Of a stretch of DNA of 5,143 nucleotides, positions 1 to 5,010 are shown one piece after another (the first letter of the stretch is position 1; every line of letters begins with the position of its first letter). This stretch comes from Elusimicrobiales bacterium. GTDB lineage: Bacteria > Elusimicrobiota > Elusimicrobia > Elusimicrobiales > UBA9959. The notes beneath the pieces are model-generated. The model did not search any database. It worked only from the letters and a program-made list of their open reading frames with translations, and was not told the origin of the DNA. The stretch is taken from NCBI GenBank assembly GCA_026416895.1, contig JAOAEH010000040.1, positions 1-5,143 of the forward strand, in the 5' to 3' direction. A program made the translations under genes and the position numbers.

Positions 1-14
1 TCAAAATTTTCCAT
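1..14 (-). CDS. gcvPB: Glycine dehydrogenase (decarboxylating) subunit 2, N-terminal start only
   Basis: Only the start codon and the next few codons (M-E-N-F) are inside the window; the gene continues leftward off the edge. The start is supported by a perfect AGGAGG ribosome binding site on the minus strand at 20-25, five bases before ATG. It begins 12 bp after the gcvPA stop codon. The identity rests on position: in organisms with a split P-protein, gcvPB normally follows gcvPA directly. Subunit 2 carries the pyridoxal-phosphate lysine and completes the glycine decarboxylase. Too little sequence is visible to confirm this by homology. Confidence 0.7.
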
Positions 15-26
15 CTTTTCCTCCTA

Positions 27-1367
27 CTAGCATGGATTATTTATTTTTTTAAACAACACTTCTATAAGTTCTTCAATATCTTTTTGCTTTTTTGTTTCAG
101 TAAACGCTATAAGTAAATTATTTTTGTATTCTTTATCAAAATCTTCAAGCTCTAGACCTGGATCTATTGAAAATTCTTCAACTATGTTTTTCCTTAAAGT
201 TTTTGCTTCTATAGGCAGTTCTATCACAAATTCATTAAAAAAAGGTTTATTATGTTTTAATTTGATACCTTTTTTTTCAAAAAGATTTTTAGCTTCAACA
301 GCTAACTGATGATTTAAACATGCTAATTCTTTTAATCCATTTTTTCCAAGAAGTGTTACATATATAGTAGCCCACAAGGCACATAAAGCTTGATTTGTGC
401 ATATATTTGATGGAGCTTTTTCTCTTCTTATATGTTGTTCTCTTGCTTGTAAAGTTAAGACAAATCCTCTTTTACCATCTTTATCTTGAGTCATACCACA
501 TATTCTTCCAGGCATTTGTCTTAAATATTCTTTTTTGCATGTAAATATCCCAAGATAAGGTCCTCCATATGAAAGAGGAAGTCCTAAAGATTGTCCTTCT
601 CCTACTGCAAAATCAAAACCTGCCTCACCTGGTGTTTTTAAAATTGATAGAGAAACTGGATCAGCAATGCATATAGTAAGTATATTTTTCTCTTTTGCTA
701 TGCTGTTTATTTTTTCTATATCTTCAATTATTCCAAGATAATTTGGACTTGAAACAATAACACAGCATATGTCCTCATCTATCATTTCTTTTAAAGCGTC
801 TGAATCTGTTTCACCGTCTTTTGAAGGAATTTCCGCAAAAATATAATCGTCTTTAGCAGAGAAATATGTTTTTACTACCTCTATATATCTTGGATTTATT
901 AGTTTTGAATATAATATTTTTTTCTTTTCACTAATTCTTGCACATGCTTTTACTGCTTCTGCTAGTGAAGTTGATACATCATACATAGAAGCATTTGAAT
1001 AATCCATTCCGTATAATTCTGAAATTATGCTCTGAAACTCGTATATTGCCTGTAAGGTTCCTTGACTTGCCTCTGCTTGATAGGGAGTATAAGCAGTAAG
1101 AAATTCTGTTCTTGTAATTATATGTTTTATCACAGCGGGGATGTATCTTTCATAAACTCCTGCTCCAATAAATGATTTAATTATTCTGTTTTTTTTACTT
1201 AGTTCTTTCATTTTATTATATGCTTCCATTTCATTTAAAGCATTTGGAAGGTTGAAATTTGATGTAATATATTTTTTAGGAATTTGATTTATTAATTCTT
1301 CAAAACTTTTTACTCCAATTGTATTAAGCATTTCCTTTTTTTCTTCTTCTGTATTTGATATAAACAT
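27..1367 (-). CDS. gcvPA: Glycine dehydrogenase (decarboxylating) subunit 1
   Basis: Subunit 1 of the two-subunit P-protein, which with GcvPB decarboxylates glycine and loads the aminomethyl group onto lipoyl-GcvH in the cytosol. The protein is 446 residues, about normal for the family. Recognisable family segments are YTPYQAEASQG (93-103), GMDYSNASMYD (120-130), GEGQSLGLPLSYGGP (256-270), the R-Q-M-P-G-R segment (283-288) and the highly conserved REQHIRREKAPSNICTNQAL (309-328). The fold is that of a PLP-dependent aminotransferase, but the catalytic PLP lysine belongs to subunit 2, so its absence here is expected. The ATG at 1367 is preceded by GGAGG at 1372-1376 with a 4-base gap. The gene lies 57 bp after gcvH and 12 bp before gcvPB and is very probably cotranscribed with both. 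No frameshift or truncation is seen. Confidence 0.97.
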   Translation of the reverse strand: MFISNTEEEKKEMLNTIGVKSFEELINQIPKKYITSNFNLPNALNEMEAYNKMKELSKKNRIIKSFIGAGVYERYIPAVIKHIITRTEFLTAYTPYQAEASQGTLQAIYEFQSIISELYGMDYSNASMYDVSTSLAEAVKACARISEKKKILYSKLINPRYIEVVKTYFSAKDDYIFAEIPSKDGETDSDALKEMIDEDICCVIVSSPNYLGIIEDIEKINSIAKEKNILTICIADPVSLSILKTPGEAGFDFAVGEGQSLGLPLSYGGPYLGIFTCKKEYLRQMPGRICGMTQDKDGKRGFVLTLQAREQHIRREKAPSNICTNQALCALWATIYVTLLGKNGLKELACLNHQLAVEAKNLFEKKGIKLKHNKPFFNEFVIELPIEAKTLRKNIVEEFSIDPGLELEDFDKEYKNNLLIAFTETKKQKDIEELIEVLFKKINNPC

Positions 1368-1376
1368 ATTTCCTCC

Positions 1377-1439
1377 ACTCAGCTAATAATTAAATACTAA
1401 AGAATAATGATCTAAAATAATGATTTAGTGTCGCTGAGT
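1377..1439. repeat. Nested inverted repeat in the gcvH-gcvPA gap
   Basis: The outer arms ACTCAGC (1377-1383) and GCTGAGT (1433-1439) are a perfect 7-bp inverted repeat. An inner pair, ACTAAA (1396-1401) and TTTAGT (1424-1429), can stack inside it. The loop contains a direct repeat AATAATGAT at 1403-1411 and 1416-1424. In the gcv mRNA the 3' arm would end right beside the gcvPA ribosome binding site (1372-1376), while the 5' arm lies in the last codons of gcvH. It could be a processing or translation-control hairpin, or chance in AT-rich DNA. There is no following T-run, so it is not an intrinsic terminator. Confidence 0.35.
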
Positions 1440-1805
1440 TTTCACAAATTCTTCATATTGGGTATTATCCATCAGATCAGAACTATCCATATTTAAAATC
1501 TTAATTTTAAATATCCAACCATTACCATAAGGATCTTGGTTTATTATAGCTGGTTCGGAGGTAAGCTTTTCATTTACTTCTATTACTTCTCCTGTTAATG
1601 GTGAGTATATATCAAAAGCAGATTTGACTGATTCAACAACACATGCTTGTTTCCCTTTTTCTAGTTTTGTTCCTTTTTTTGGTAGGTCTACAAATACTAT
1701 ATCTCCCATTTGAGTTTGAGCAAAATCAGTAATACCAACTTTTGCTATATCTTGCTCAATTAAAACCCATTCATGGGTTTTCGTATATTTTAGATTTTCT
1801 TTCAT
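1425..1805 (-). CDS. gcvH: Glycine cleavage system H protein (lipoyl carrier)
   Basis: A 126-residue carrier protein that shuttles the aminomethyl intermediate between the P, T and L proteins on a swinging lipoyl arm. The lipoylation site is Lys61 in the conserved ESVKS segment, followed by DIYSPLTGEVIEVNE. The amino-terminal YTKTHEWV and the later GDIVFVDLP are also typical. Length is normal for the family. I start the gene at ATG 1805. A reading from the in-frame GTG at 1811 would add two residues, but that GTG shares its first base with the ribosome binding site AAGGAG (1811-1816), which sits five bases before ATG 1805. Upstream lies the divergent promoter region and downstream gcvPA. It depends on lipoyl attachment enzymes encoded elsewhere. 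Confidence 0.97.
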   Translation of the reverse strand: MKENLKYTKTHEWVLIEQDIAKVGITDFAQTQMGDIVFVDLPKKGTKLEKGKQACVVESVKSAFDIYSPLTGEVIEVNEKLTSEPAIINQDPYGNGWIFKIKILNMDSSDLMDNTQYEEFVKTQRH

Positions 1806-1810
1806 AAACA

Positions 1811-1816
1811 CTCCTT
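1811..1816 (-). promoter_or_regulatory. Ribosome binding site that fixes the gcvH start
   Basis: AAGGAG on the minus strand, five bases before the ATG at 1803-1805. Its last G is also the first base of an in-frame GTG (1809-1811), so GTG is an unlikely initiator and the shorter protein is preferred. Confidence 0.8.
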
Positions 1817-1827
1817 TTTAAATGAAG

Positions 1828-1855
1828 ACTATATTATTCTATTACTATTTTACAA
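1828..1855 (-). promoter_or_regulatory. Candidate promoter for gcvH-gcvPA-gcvPB
   Basis: On the minus strand a -35-like TTGTAA (1850-1855) is separated by 16 bp from a -10-like TATAGT (1828-1833). Transcription would begin near 1821, leaving a leader of only about 15 bases that consists mainly of the gcvH ribosome binding site. Such a short leader leaves no room for a glycine riboswitch. Matches are good but not perfect, and AT-rich DNA gives many chance -10 hits. Confidence 0.5.
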
Positions 1856-1921
1856 AAACTAAAGATATTTTTTATTTAAAGTTAAAAACTTCTATTTAGT
1901 TATTTTAATTTTTAAAAAAAT

Positions 1922-1950
1922 TTGCCTTTTGAAAATGTTTTTATTATAAT
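1922..1950 (+). promoter_or_regulatory. Promoter of the regulator-feo operon
   Basis: TTGCCT (1922-1927), a 17-bp spacer, and a perfect TATAAT (1945-1950) form a housekeeping-type sigma-70/sigma-A promoter. A/T tracts just upstream (about 1903-1921) could act as an UP element. Start of transcription is expected near 1957, about 32 bases before the regulator's ATG and immediately before the candidate operator half-sites. Confidence 0.7.
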
Positions 1951-1960
1951 TTAAATTATA
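1945..1960. repeat. Perfect 16-bp palindrome over the -10 box
   Basis: TATAATTTAAATTATA reads the same on both strands with no interruption. It contains the -10 hexamer of the plus-strand promoter and a mirror-image TATAAT on the minus strand. It abuts the first CTAAC half-site at 1961. It may be a protein-binding site or only a by-product of very AT-rich promoter DNA. Confidence 0.5.
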
Positions 1961-2017
1961 CTAACAAAGTTAGATAAAGCTAACATATATGAAAAAAAAT
2001 ACTTCTAAGCTAACTAA
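1961..2017. promoter_or_regulatory. Candidate DtxR-family operator cluster
   Basis: The core is CTAAC-AAA-GTTAG (1961-1973), a perfect inverted repeat, followed by another CTAAC at 1980-1984. Inside the regulator's first codons lies CTAAGCTAACTAA (2005-2017). The octamer AAGCTAAC occurs twice, at 1977-1984 and 2007-2014, exactly 30 bp apart, about three helical turns. Established DtxR/IdeR operators are built from GTTAG/CTAAC arms (TTAGGTTAGSCTAACCTAA). The cluster lies just downstream of the predicted transcription start, where a bound repressor would block transcription. The arms here are spaced differently from the classical 19-bp box, so the exact site layout is inferred. Confidence 0.6.
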
Positions 2018-2399
2018 AAGTTTGGAGGATTATATAGAAGCTATGTATATATTTGAAGAGAAAAATGGTTTTTCAAGAATAAAAGATATTGCAGTTTTTT
2101 TAAAAGTAAAGTTTCCTTCTGTAAATAAGGCAGTAAAAGAATTAGAAAAAGAGAATTTGATAATTCATCAAAAATATGGATATATTAAACTAACGGAGAA
2201 TGGAAAAAAGATAGCTCAAAGTATAGTTAAAACCCATAAAGATCTTGTTGAGTTTTTCGAATTATTAGGTTTTAGTCATAAATCTTCACTTAAATATGGA
2301 TGTAGTTTGGAGCATATAATAGATGAAGTTGATAAAAAAATAGTATCAAAGTTAATATATAAGATTAAGTATTTAAAAAGAAAAAATATATGGCAGTAA
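1989..2399 (+). CDS. DtxR/MntR-family metal-dependent transcriptional regulator, two-domain form
   Basis: A 136-residue metal-activated DNA-binding protein. Residues about 1-72 are the winged helix-turn-helix, with SLEDYIEAMY at 11-20 and PSVNKAVKELEKENLI around 43-58. Residues 73-136 are the dimerisation and metal-binding domain. The ligand positions align without gaps to Bacillus subtilis MntR D8/E11/H77/E99/E102/H103 as Asp14, Glu17, His83, Cys105, Glu108 and His109. The cysteine is what DtxR (Cys102) has, whereas MntR has Glu. This, together with the downstream feoA and feoB, points to Fe(II) sensing. There is no carboxy-terminal SH3-like domain; the next gene encodes one. The start lacks a clear ribosome binding site but is needed for Asp14. 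Probably represses its own operon. Mn(II) as the effector remains possible. Confidence 0.9.
   Translation: MKKNTSKLTKSLEDYIEAMYIFEEKNGFSRIKDIAVFLKVKFPSVNKAVKELEKENLIIHQKYGYIKLTENGKKIAQSIVKTHKDLVEFFELLGFSHKSSLKYGCSLEHIIDEVDKKIVSKLIYKIKYLKRKNIWQ
2381..2387 (+). other. Possible -1 slippery heptamer at the regulator-feoA junction
   Basis: The bases A AAA AAT, phased in the regulator's frame, fit the X-XXY-YYZ pattern of -1 frameshift sites. feoA lies in exactly the -1 frame, and that frame is open from the stop at 2366-2368 into feoA. A shift here would read K-Y-M-A-V and fuse FeoA to the regulator, giving roughly 210 residues. No stimulatory hairpin was identified, and A-runs are common in this DNA, so the feature may have no function. 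Confidence 0.25.
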
Positions 2400-2617
2400 A
2401 ACTTATAGATTCTAATTTTGGGAAGCTAAGAATTATCAAAATTATTGGGAATAAAAGTTTAGTTAAAAAATTATTTTCTTTAGGGATATATGAAGGGGGA
2501 GAGATTGAAAAAAAATTTTCATATAAAAAAGGGCCTGTTATAGTAAAAGTTTTAAATTCTACTGTAGCATTGGGTAAAAATATGGCAGAGAAAATAATTG
2601 TAGAGGAGGAAAAATGA
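2390..2617 (+). CDS. feoA: Ferrous iron transport protein A
   Basis: A 75-residue cytosolic SH3-like protein that associates with FeoB and is needed for full Fe(II) uptake. The family pattern is visible: G-K-L-R-I-I-K-I near the start, KKLFSLGIYEGGEIE in the middle, GPVIVKVLNSTVALGKNMAEKI in the second half. Length is standard. The ATG overlaps the end of the regulator gene by 10 bp, and there is no good ribosome binding site, so translation is probably coupled to the upstream gene. Its 3' end overlaps the next gene by ATGA. FeoA domains are related to the SH3-like third domain of classical DtxR, so here it might instead, or also, serve as that domain in trans. Confidence 0.9.
   Translation: MAVKLIDSNFGKLRIIKIIGNKSLVKKLFSLGIYEGGEIEKKFSYKKGPVIVKVLNSTVALGKNMAEKIIVEEEK
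2603..2609 (+). promoter_or_regulatory. Strong ribosome binding site for the outer-membrane gene
   Basis: GAGGAGG lies four bases before the ATG at 2614. It is the only strong Shine-Dalgarno sequence in the plus-strand operon; the regulator, feoA and feoB have none recognisable. This suggests the beta-barrel protein is made in larger amounts than its operon partners. Confidence 0.75.
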
Positions 2618-3276
2618 AAAAAAGAATATCTTTATTAATTTTTTTGTTTATTTCTAATTCTAATAATATATATGCTGTTAGACCTCTTATAAGTGAGGAC
2701 CCTCCTGTTGTTGGTAACAATATATTTTCAATTGAATCAGGTGTTATTTATGATGATAAGGATTTTAGTCTTGATATAACATTAATTTATGGATTAACTG
2801 AAAAAATGGAGATTGCAGCTAAGGGTAATTATTTAGATGAAAATTTTAATTTTTTGAGTGGGATTCATTTTAAATATGAATTTGCTTTTTTTACTTTTAA
2901 ATCCGAGTATCTTAAAAATCTTAAAATTTCAGAGTCTTTTTTTTCTCTTAGTTTTTCAAAATATTTCTATAAAAGTAATAATTTTTCAATTTTTAGTAAT
3001 ATTGGCTTTTTAAAAAATAATGATGAAAATTTTATATTTTACTCATTAGCTTCATCTTATAATTATATGAGGAATAAGATCTTTTATACTGATTTGTTTT
3101 TTGAAGTTAATGATAGCAATTTTAGTATTTTTAGAAAACACATTTTAAAGCCACTTATTGGTTTGAATTATTTAATTACTGAAAATTTTATTTTAGATTT
3201 AGGATATATGGTTGAATTAAATGAATTTAGAAAAGAAAGAGATAATTATATTTTAGGTTTTACTTTGAACTTTTAA
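2614..3276 (+). CDS. Predicted outer-membrane beta-barrel protein, possible metal or solute channel
   Basis: A 220-residue exported protein. Residues 1-21 form a signal peptide (K-K-R start, hydrophobic SLLIFLFI, likely cleavage after IYA). The mature amino terminus VRPLISEDPPVVGNN and the following FSIESGV recall, from memory, the MetA-pathway-of-phenol-degradation 'transporter' family of outer-membrane proteins, which begin RPL-x-T-D-D. The rest alternates polar and aromatic or hydrophobic residues as amphipathic strands (for example FSLDITLIYGL, ILDLGYMVEL). The protein ends in phenylalanine (LGFTLNF), the usual outer-membrane assembly signal. It is small, perhaps a barrel of 8 to 12 strands. 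It overlaps feoA by 4 bp and precedes feoB by 6 bp, so a role in iron entry is inferred from context. No TonB box or plug domain is seen. The exact substrate is unknown. Confidence 0.75.
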   Translation: MKKRISLLIFLFISNSNNIYAVRPLISEDPPVVGNNIFSIESGVIYDDKDFSLDITLIYGLTEKMEIAAKGNYLDENFNFLSGIHFKYEFAFFTFKSEYLKNLKISESFFSLSFSKYFYKSNNFSIFSNIGFLKNNDENFIFYSLASSYNYMRNKIFYTDLFFEVNDSNFSIFRKHILKPLIGLNYLITENFILDLGYMVELNEFRKERDNYILGFTLNF

Positions 3277-3282
3277 TTATTT

Positions 3283-5010
3283 ATGAAAATTATTCTTGTT
3301 GGAAATCCTAATGTTGGGAAAAGTATAGTTTTTTCATATTTAACTGGATATAGTGCTATATCTTCAAATTATCCTGGAACTACTGTCGATATACTAAAGG
3401 GAAAAACAAAGTTCGGTAGTTTTGAGTGTGAGATTATAGATATACCTGGTTGTTATAGTTTAGAAGGTGAATCTGTAGCAGAAAAAGTAGCTTCTGAAAT
3501 AATAAATTCTAAAAACTATGATTTTATTTTTAATGTGGTTGATTCTAATAATTTGGAAAGAAATTTGTTTTTAACTTTGGAATTGATGGAGTTAAAAAAG
3601 CCAATGATTATTATTATGACAAAAGCTGATATAGCAAGAAACAAAGGTATAGATATAGATTATAAAAAACTTTCAGAAATTTTAAATATAAAAATTTTTC
3701 CTGTTATTGCTACAGTTGGAGTTGGGTTTGATAACATTAAGAATCAGATTGAAGATATATTTTCTAGCAAAAAAATTTTAGAAAATTCTTTAAATATTCC
3801 TAAAGATTCTTTAGAAAAATGGAAACTTATTGGTGATATATCTCGTAAAGTGCAAAAAATAGTTCATAAACATCCTAGTATATTAGAGGAACTAGAAGAA
3901 ATAACCACAACTCCATCTACAGCTATACCATTTGCTTTTTTGGTAGTTTTTATAAGTTTTTATTTAATTAGATTTATTGGTGAGAGTTTGATAGCTTATT
4001 TTTTAGATCCTTTATTTAATAACTATTATATGCCTTTAGTAGAAAGATTTTCTTCATACTTTAAAGATGCTTTTTTAAAGAATATTATTTTCTCTAACAA
4101 TATAAATCCACTAGAAGGTTTTTCTGTTTTAACTACTGGTTTATATATACCTTTTGTCGTCGTATTACCTTATGTTTTTTCGTTTTATTTTGTTTTAACT
4201 ATATTAGAAGATATTGGATATCTACCAAGATTGGCTATTATATTAGATAGATTTTCCCATAAAATAGGTTTACATGGTTATGGGACTATTCCAATGATAA
4301 TGGGTATGGGTTGTAAAGTTCCTGGTATTTTTTCTTTAAGGATACTAGAAACTGAAAGAGAAAAAATTATAGCGGCATCTTTACTTTTTTTAATTTCCCC
4401 TTGTGTTCCTCAAACTGCTATGATTTTTTCATTATTTGCAAAATATCCTTTTATATATATGTTTTTACTATTTGCTTATATAGTTTTAGTTGGGATAATT
4501 GCATCATTTGTTTTGAATAGAATTTTAAAAGGAGATTCTTCTGATCTTTTTATTGAAATACCACCATATCATATGCCTGTTTTCAAGAATATTTTTTTAA
4601 AAATAAAAGTAAGAATTACTCAGTTTATTTTAGAGGCTGTTCCTCTTGTAATTTTTGGTATTTTTATTATTAATATTCTTTCAATTTTAAATATAGTTGA
4701 TTTTTTATCGAAAATTTTTTCTAAATTAAGTATTATTTTTAGTTTGCCTTCTAAAACAGCTTCAATTTTTATGATAGGTTTTTTAAAGAAGGATGTAGCT
4801 ATAAGTTTGTTAATACCTTTTAATCTTTCTCTTAAAGAAATATTGGTTTCTTCTTTTTTCTTAGTTACTTATCTTCCTTGTTTAGCTTCAATATTTGTTT
4901 TGTTAAAAGAATTGGGTAAGAAAACAACAATATTTGTAATATTTTTTAATCTCTTTATATCATTGTTTTTTACAAAAATATTTTGGATTATACTTTCTTT
5001 TATAATTTAA
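3283..5010 (+). CDS. feoB: Ferrous iron transport protein B, short form
   Basis: Inner-membrane Fe(II) transporter with an amino-terminal G domain. GTPase motifs are GNPNVGKS (7-14), YPGTT (30-34), DIPG (53-56), TKAD (113-116) and the G5 region ATVGVG (143-148). Residues about 160-210 form the helical spacer domain. The membrane part (about 213-575) has roughly eight hydrophobic segments and FeoB hallmarks: LEDIGYLPRLA (308-318), GMGCKVPG (341-348) with Cys344, SPCVPQ (372-377), GFLKKDVA (499-506) and YLPCLAS (530-536). At 575 residues it is much shorter than E. coli FeoB (about 770). The motifs look complete, so this is a compact variant and not a fragment. G4 is TKAD where most FeoB proteins have N-x-x-D. 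There is no ribosome binding site 6 bp after the beta-barrel stop, so translation is probably coupled. The 3' end overlaps convergent gcvT by 11 bp. Confidence 0.96.
   Translation: MKIILVGNPNVGKSIVFSYLTGYSAISSNYPGTTVDILKGKTKFGSFECEIIDIPGCYSLEGESVAEKVASEIINSKNYDFIFNVVDSNNLERNLFLTLELMELKKPMIIIMTKADIARNKGIDIDYKKLSEILNIKIFPVIATVGVGFDNIKNQIEDIFSSKKILENSLNIPKDSLEKWKLIGDISRKVQKIVHKHPSILEELEEITTTPSTAIPFAFLVVFISFYLIRFIGESLIAYFLDPLFNNYYMPLVERFSSYFKDAFLKNIIFSNNINPLEGFSVLTTGLYIPFVVVLPYVFSFYFVLTILEDIGYLPRLAIILDRFSHKIGLHGYGTIPMIMGMGCKVPGIFSLRILETEREKIIAASLLFLISPCVPQTAMIFSLFAKYPFIYMFLLFAYIVLVGIIASFVLNRILKGDSSDLFIEIPPYHMPVFKNIFLKIKVRITQFILEAVPLVIFGIFIINILSILNIVDFLSKIFSKLSIIFSLPSKTASIFMIGFLKKDVAISLLIPFNLSLKEILVSSFFLVTYLPCLASIFVLLKELGKKTTIFVIFFNLFISLFFTKIFWIILSFII

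Noticed and set aside
124..309. Open frame of 61 codons on the plus strand
   Set aside because: It lies fully inside gcvPA on the other strand, has low-complexity Ser-rich sequence and no family resemblance. It is a shadow of the real gene.
1403..1424. Fur-box-like AATAATGAT direct repeats in the gcvH-gcvPA gap
   Set aside because: Two direct copies do not form the inverted hexamer array of a Fur box, and they lie between two genes of one operon away from a clear promoter.
1806..1811. Alternative GTG start for gcvH two codons upstream
   Set aside because: The GTG overlaps the last base of the AAGGAG ribosome binding site, which is ideally spaced for the ATG at 1805.
1857..1901. Inverted repeat AACTAAA/TTTAGTT with an inner AAGTT-AAA-AACTT
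   Set aside because: The arms are nearly all A/T, so such matches are expected by chance. The inner 5-3-5 geometry resembles the operator core, but the bases do not match the CTAAC/GTTAG arms.
1806..1988. Glycine riboswitch upstream of gcvH
   Set aside because: The region is almost purely A/T, has no conserved riboswitch core or tandem aptamer structure, and the predicted leader is only about 15 bases.
2024..2045. Downstream start for the regulator at ATG 2043, with GGAGG at 2024-2028
   Set aside because: The spacing is far too long (14 bases), and starting there would remove the SLEDYIE segment with metal ligands Asp14 and Glu17.
4950..5000. Intrinsic terminator for gcvT on the minus strand
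   Set aside because: Only a 4-bp A/T stem around TTGT/ACAA can be drawn, without a proper U-tract following it on the minus strand.
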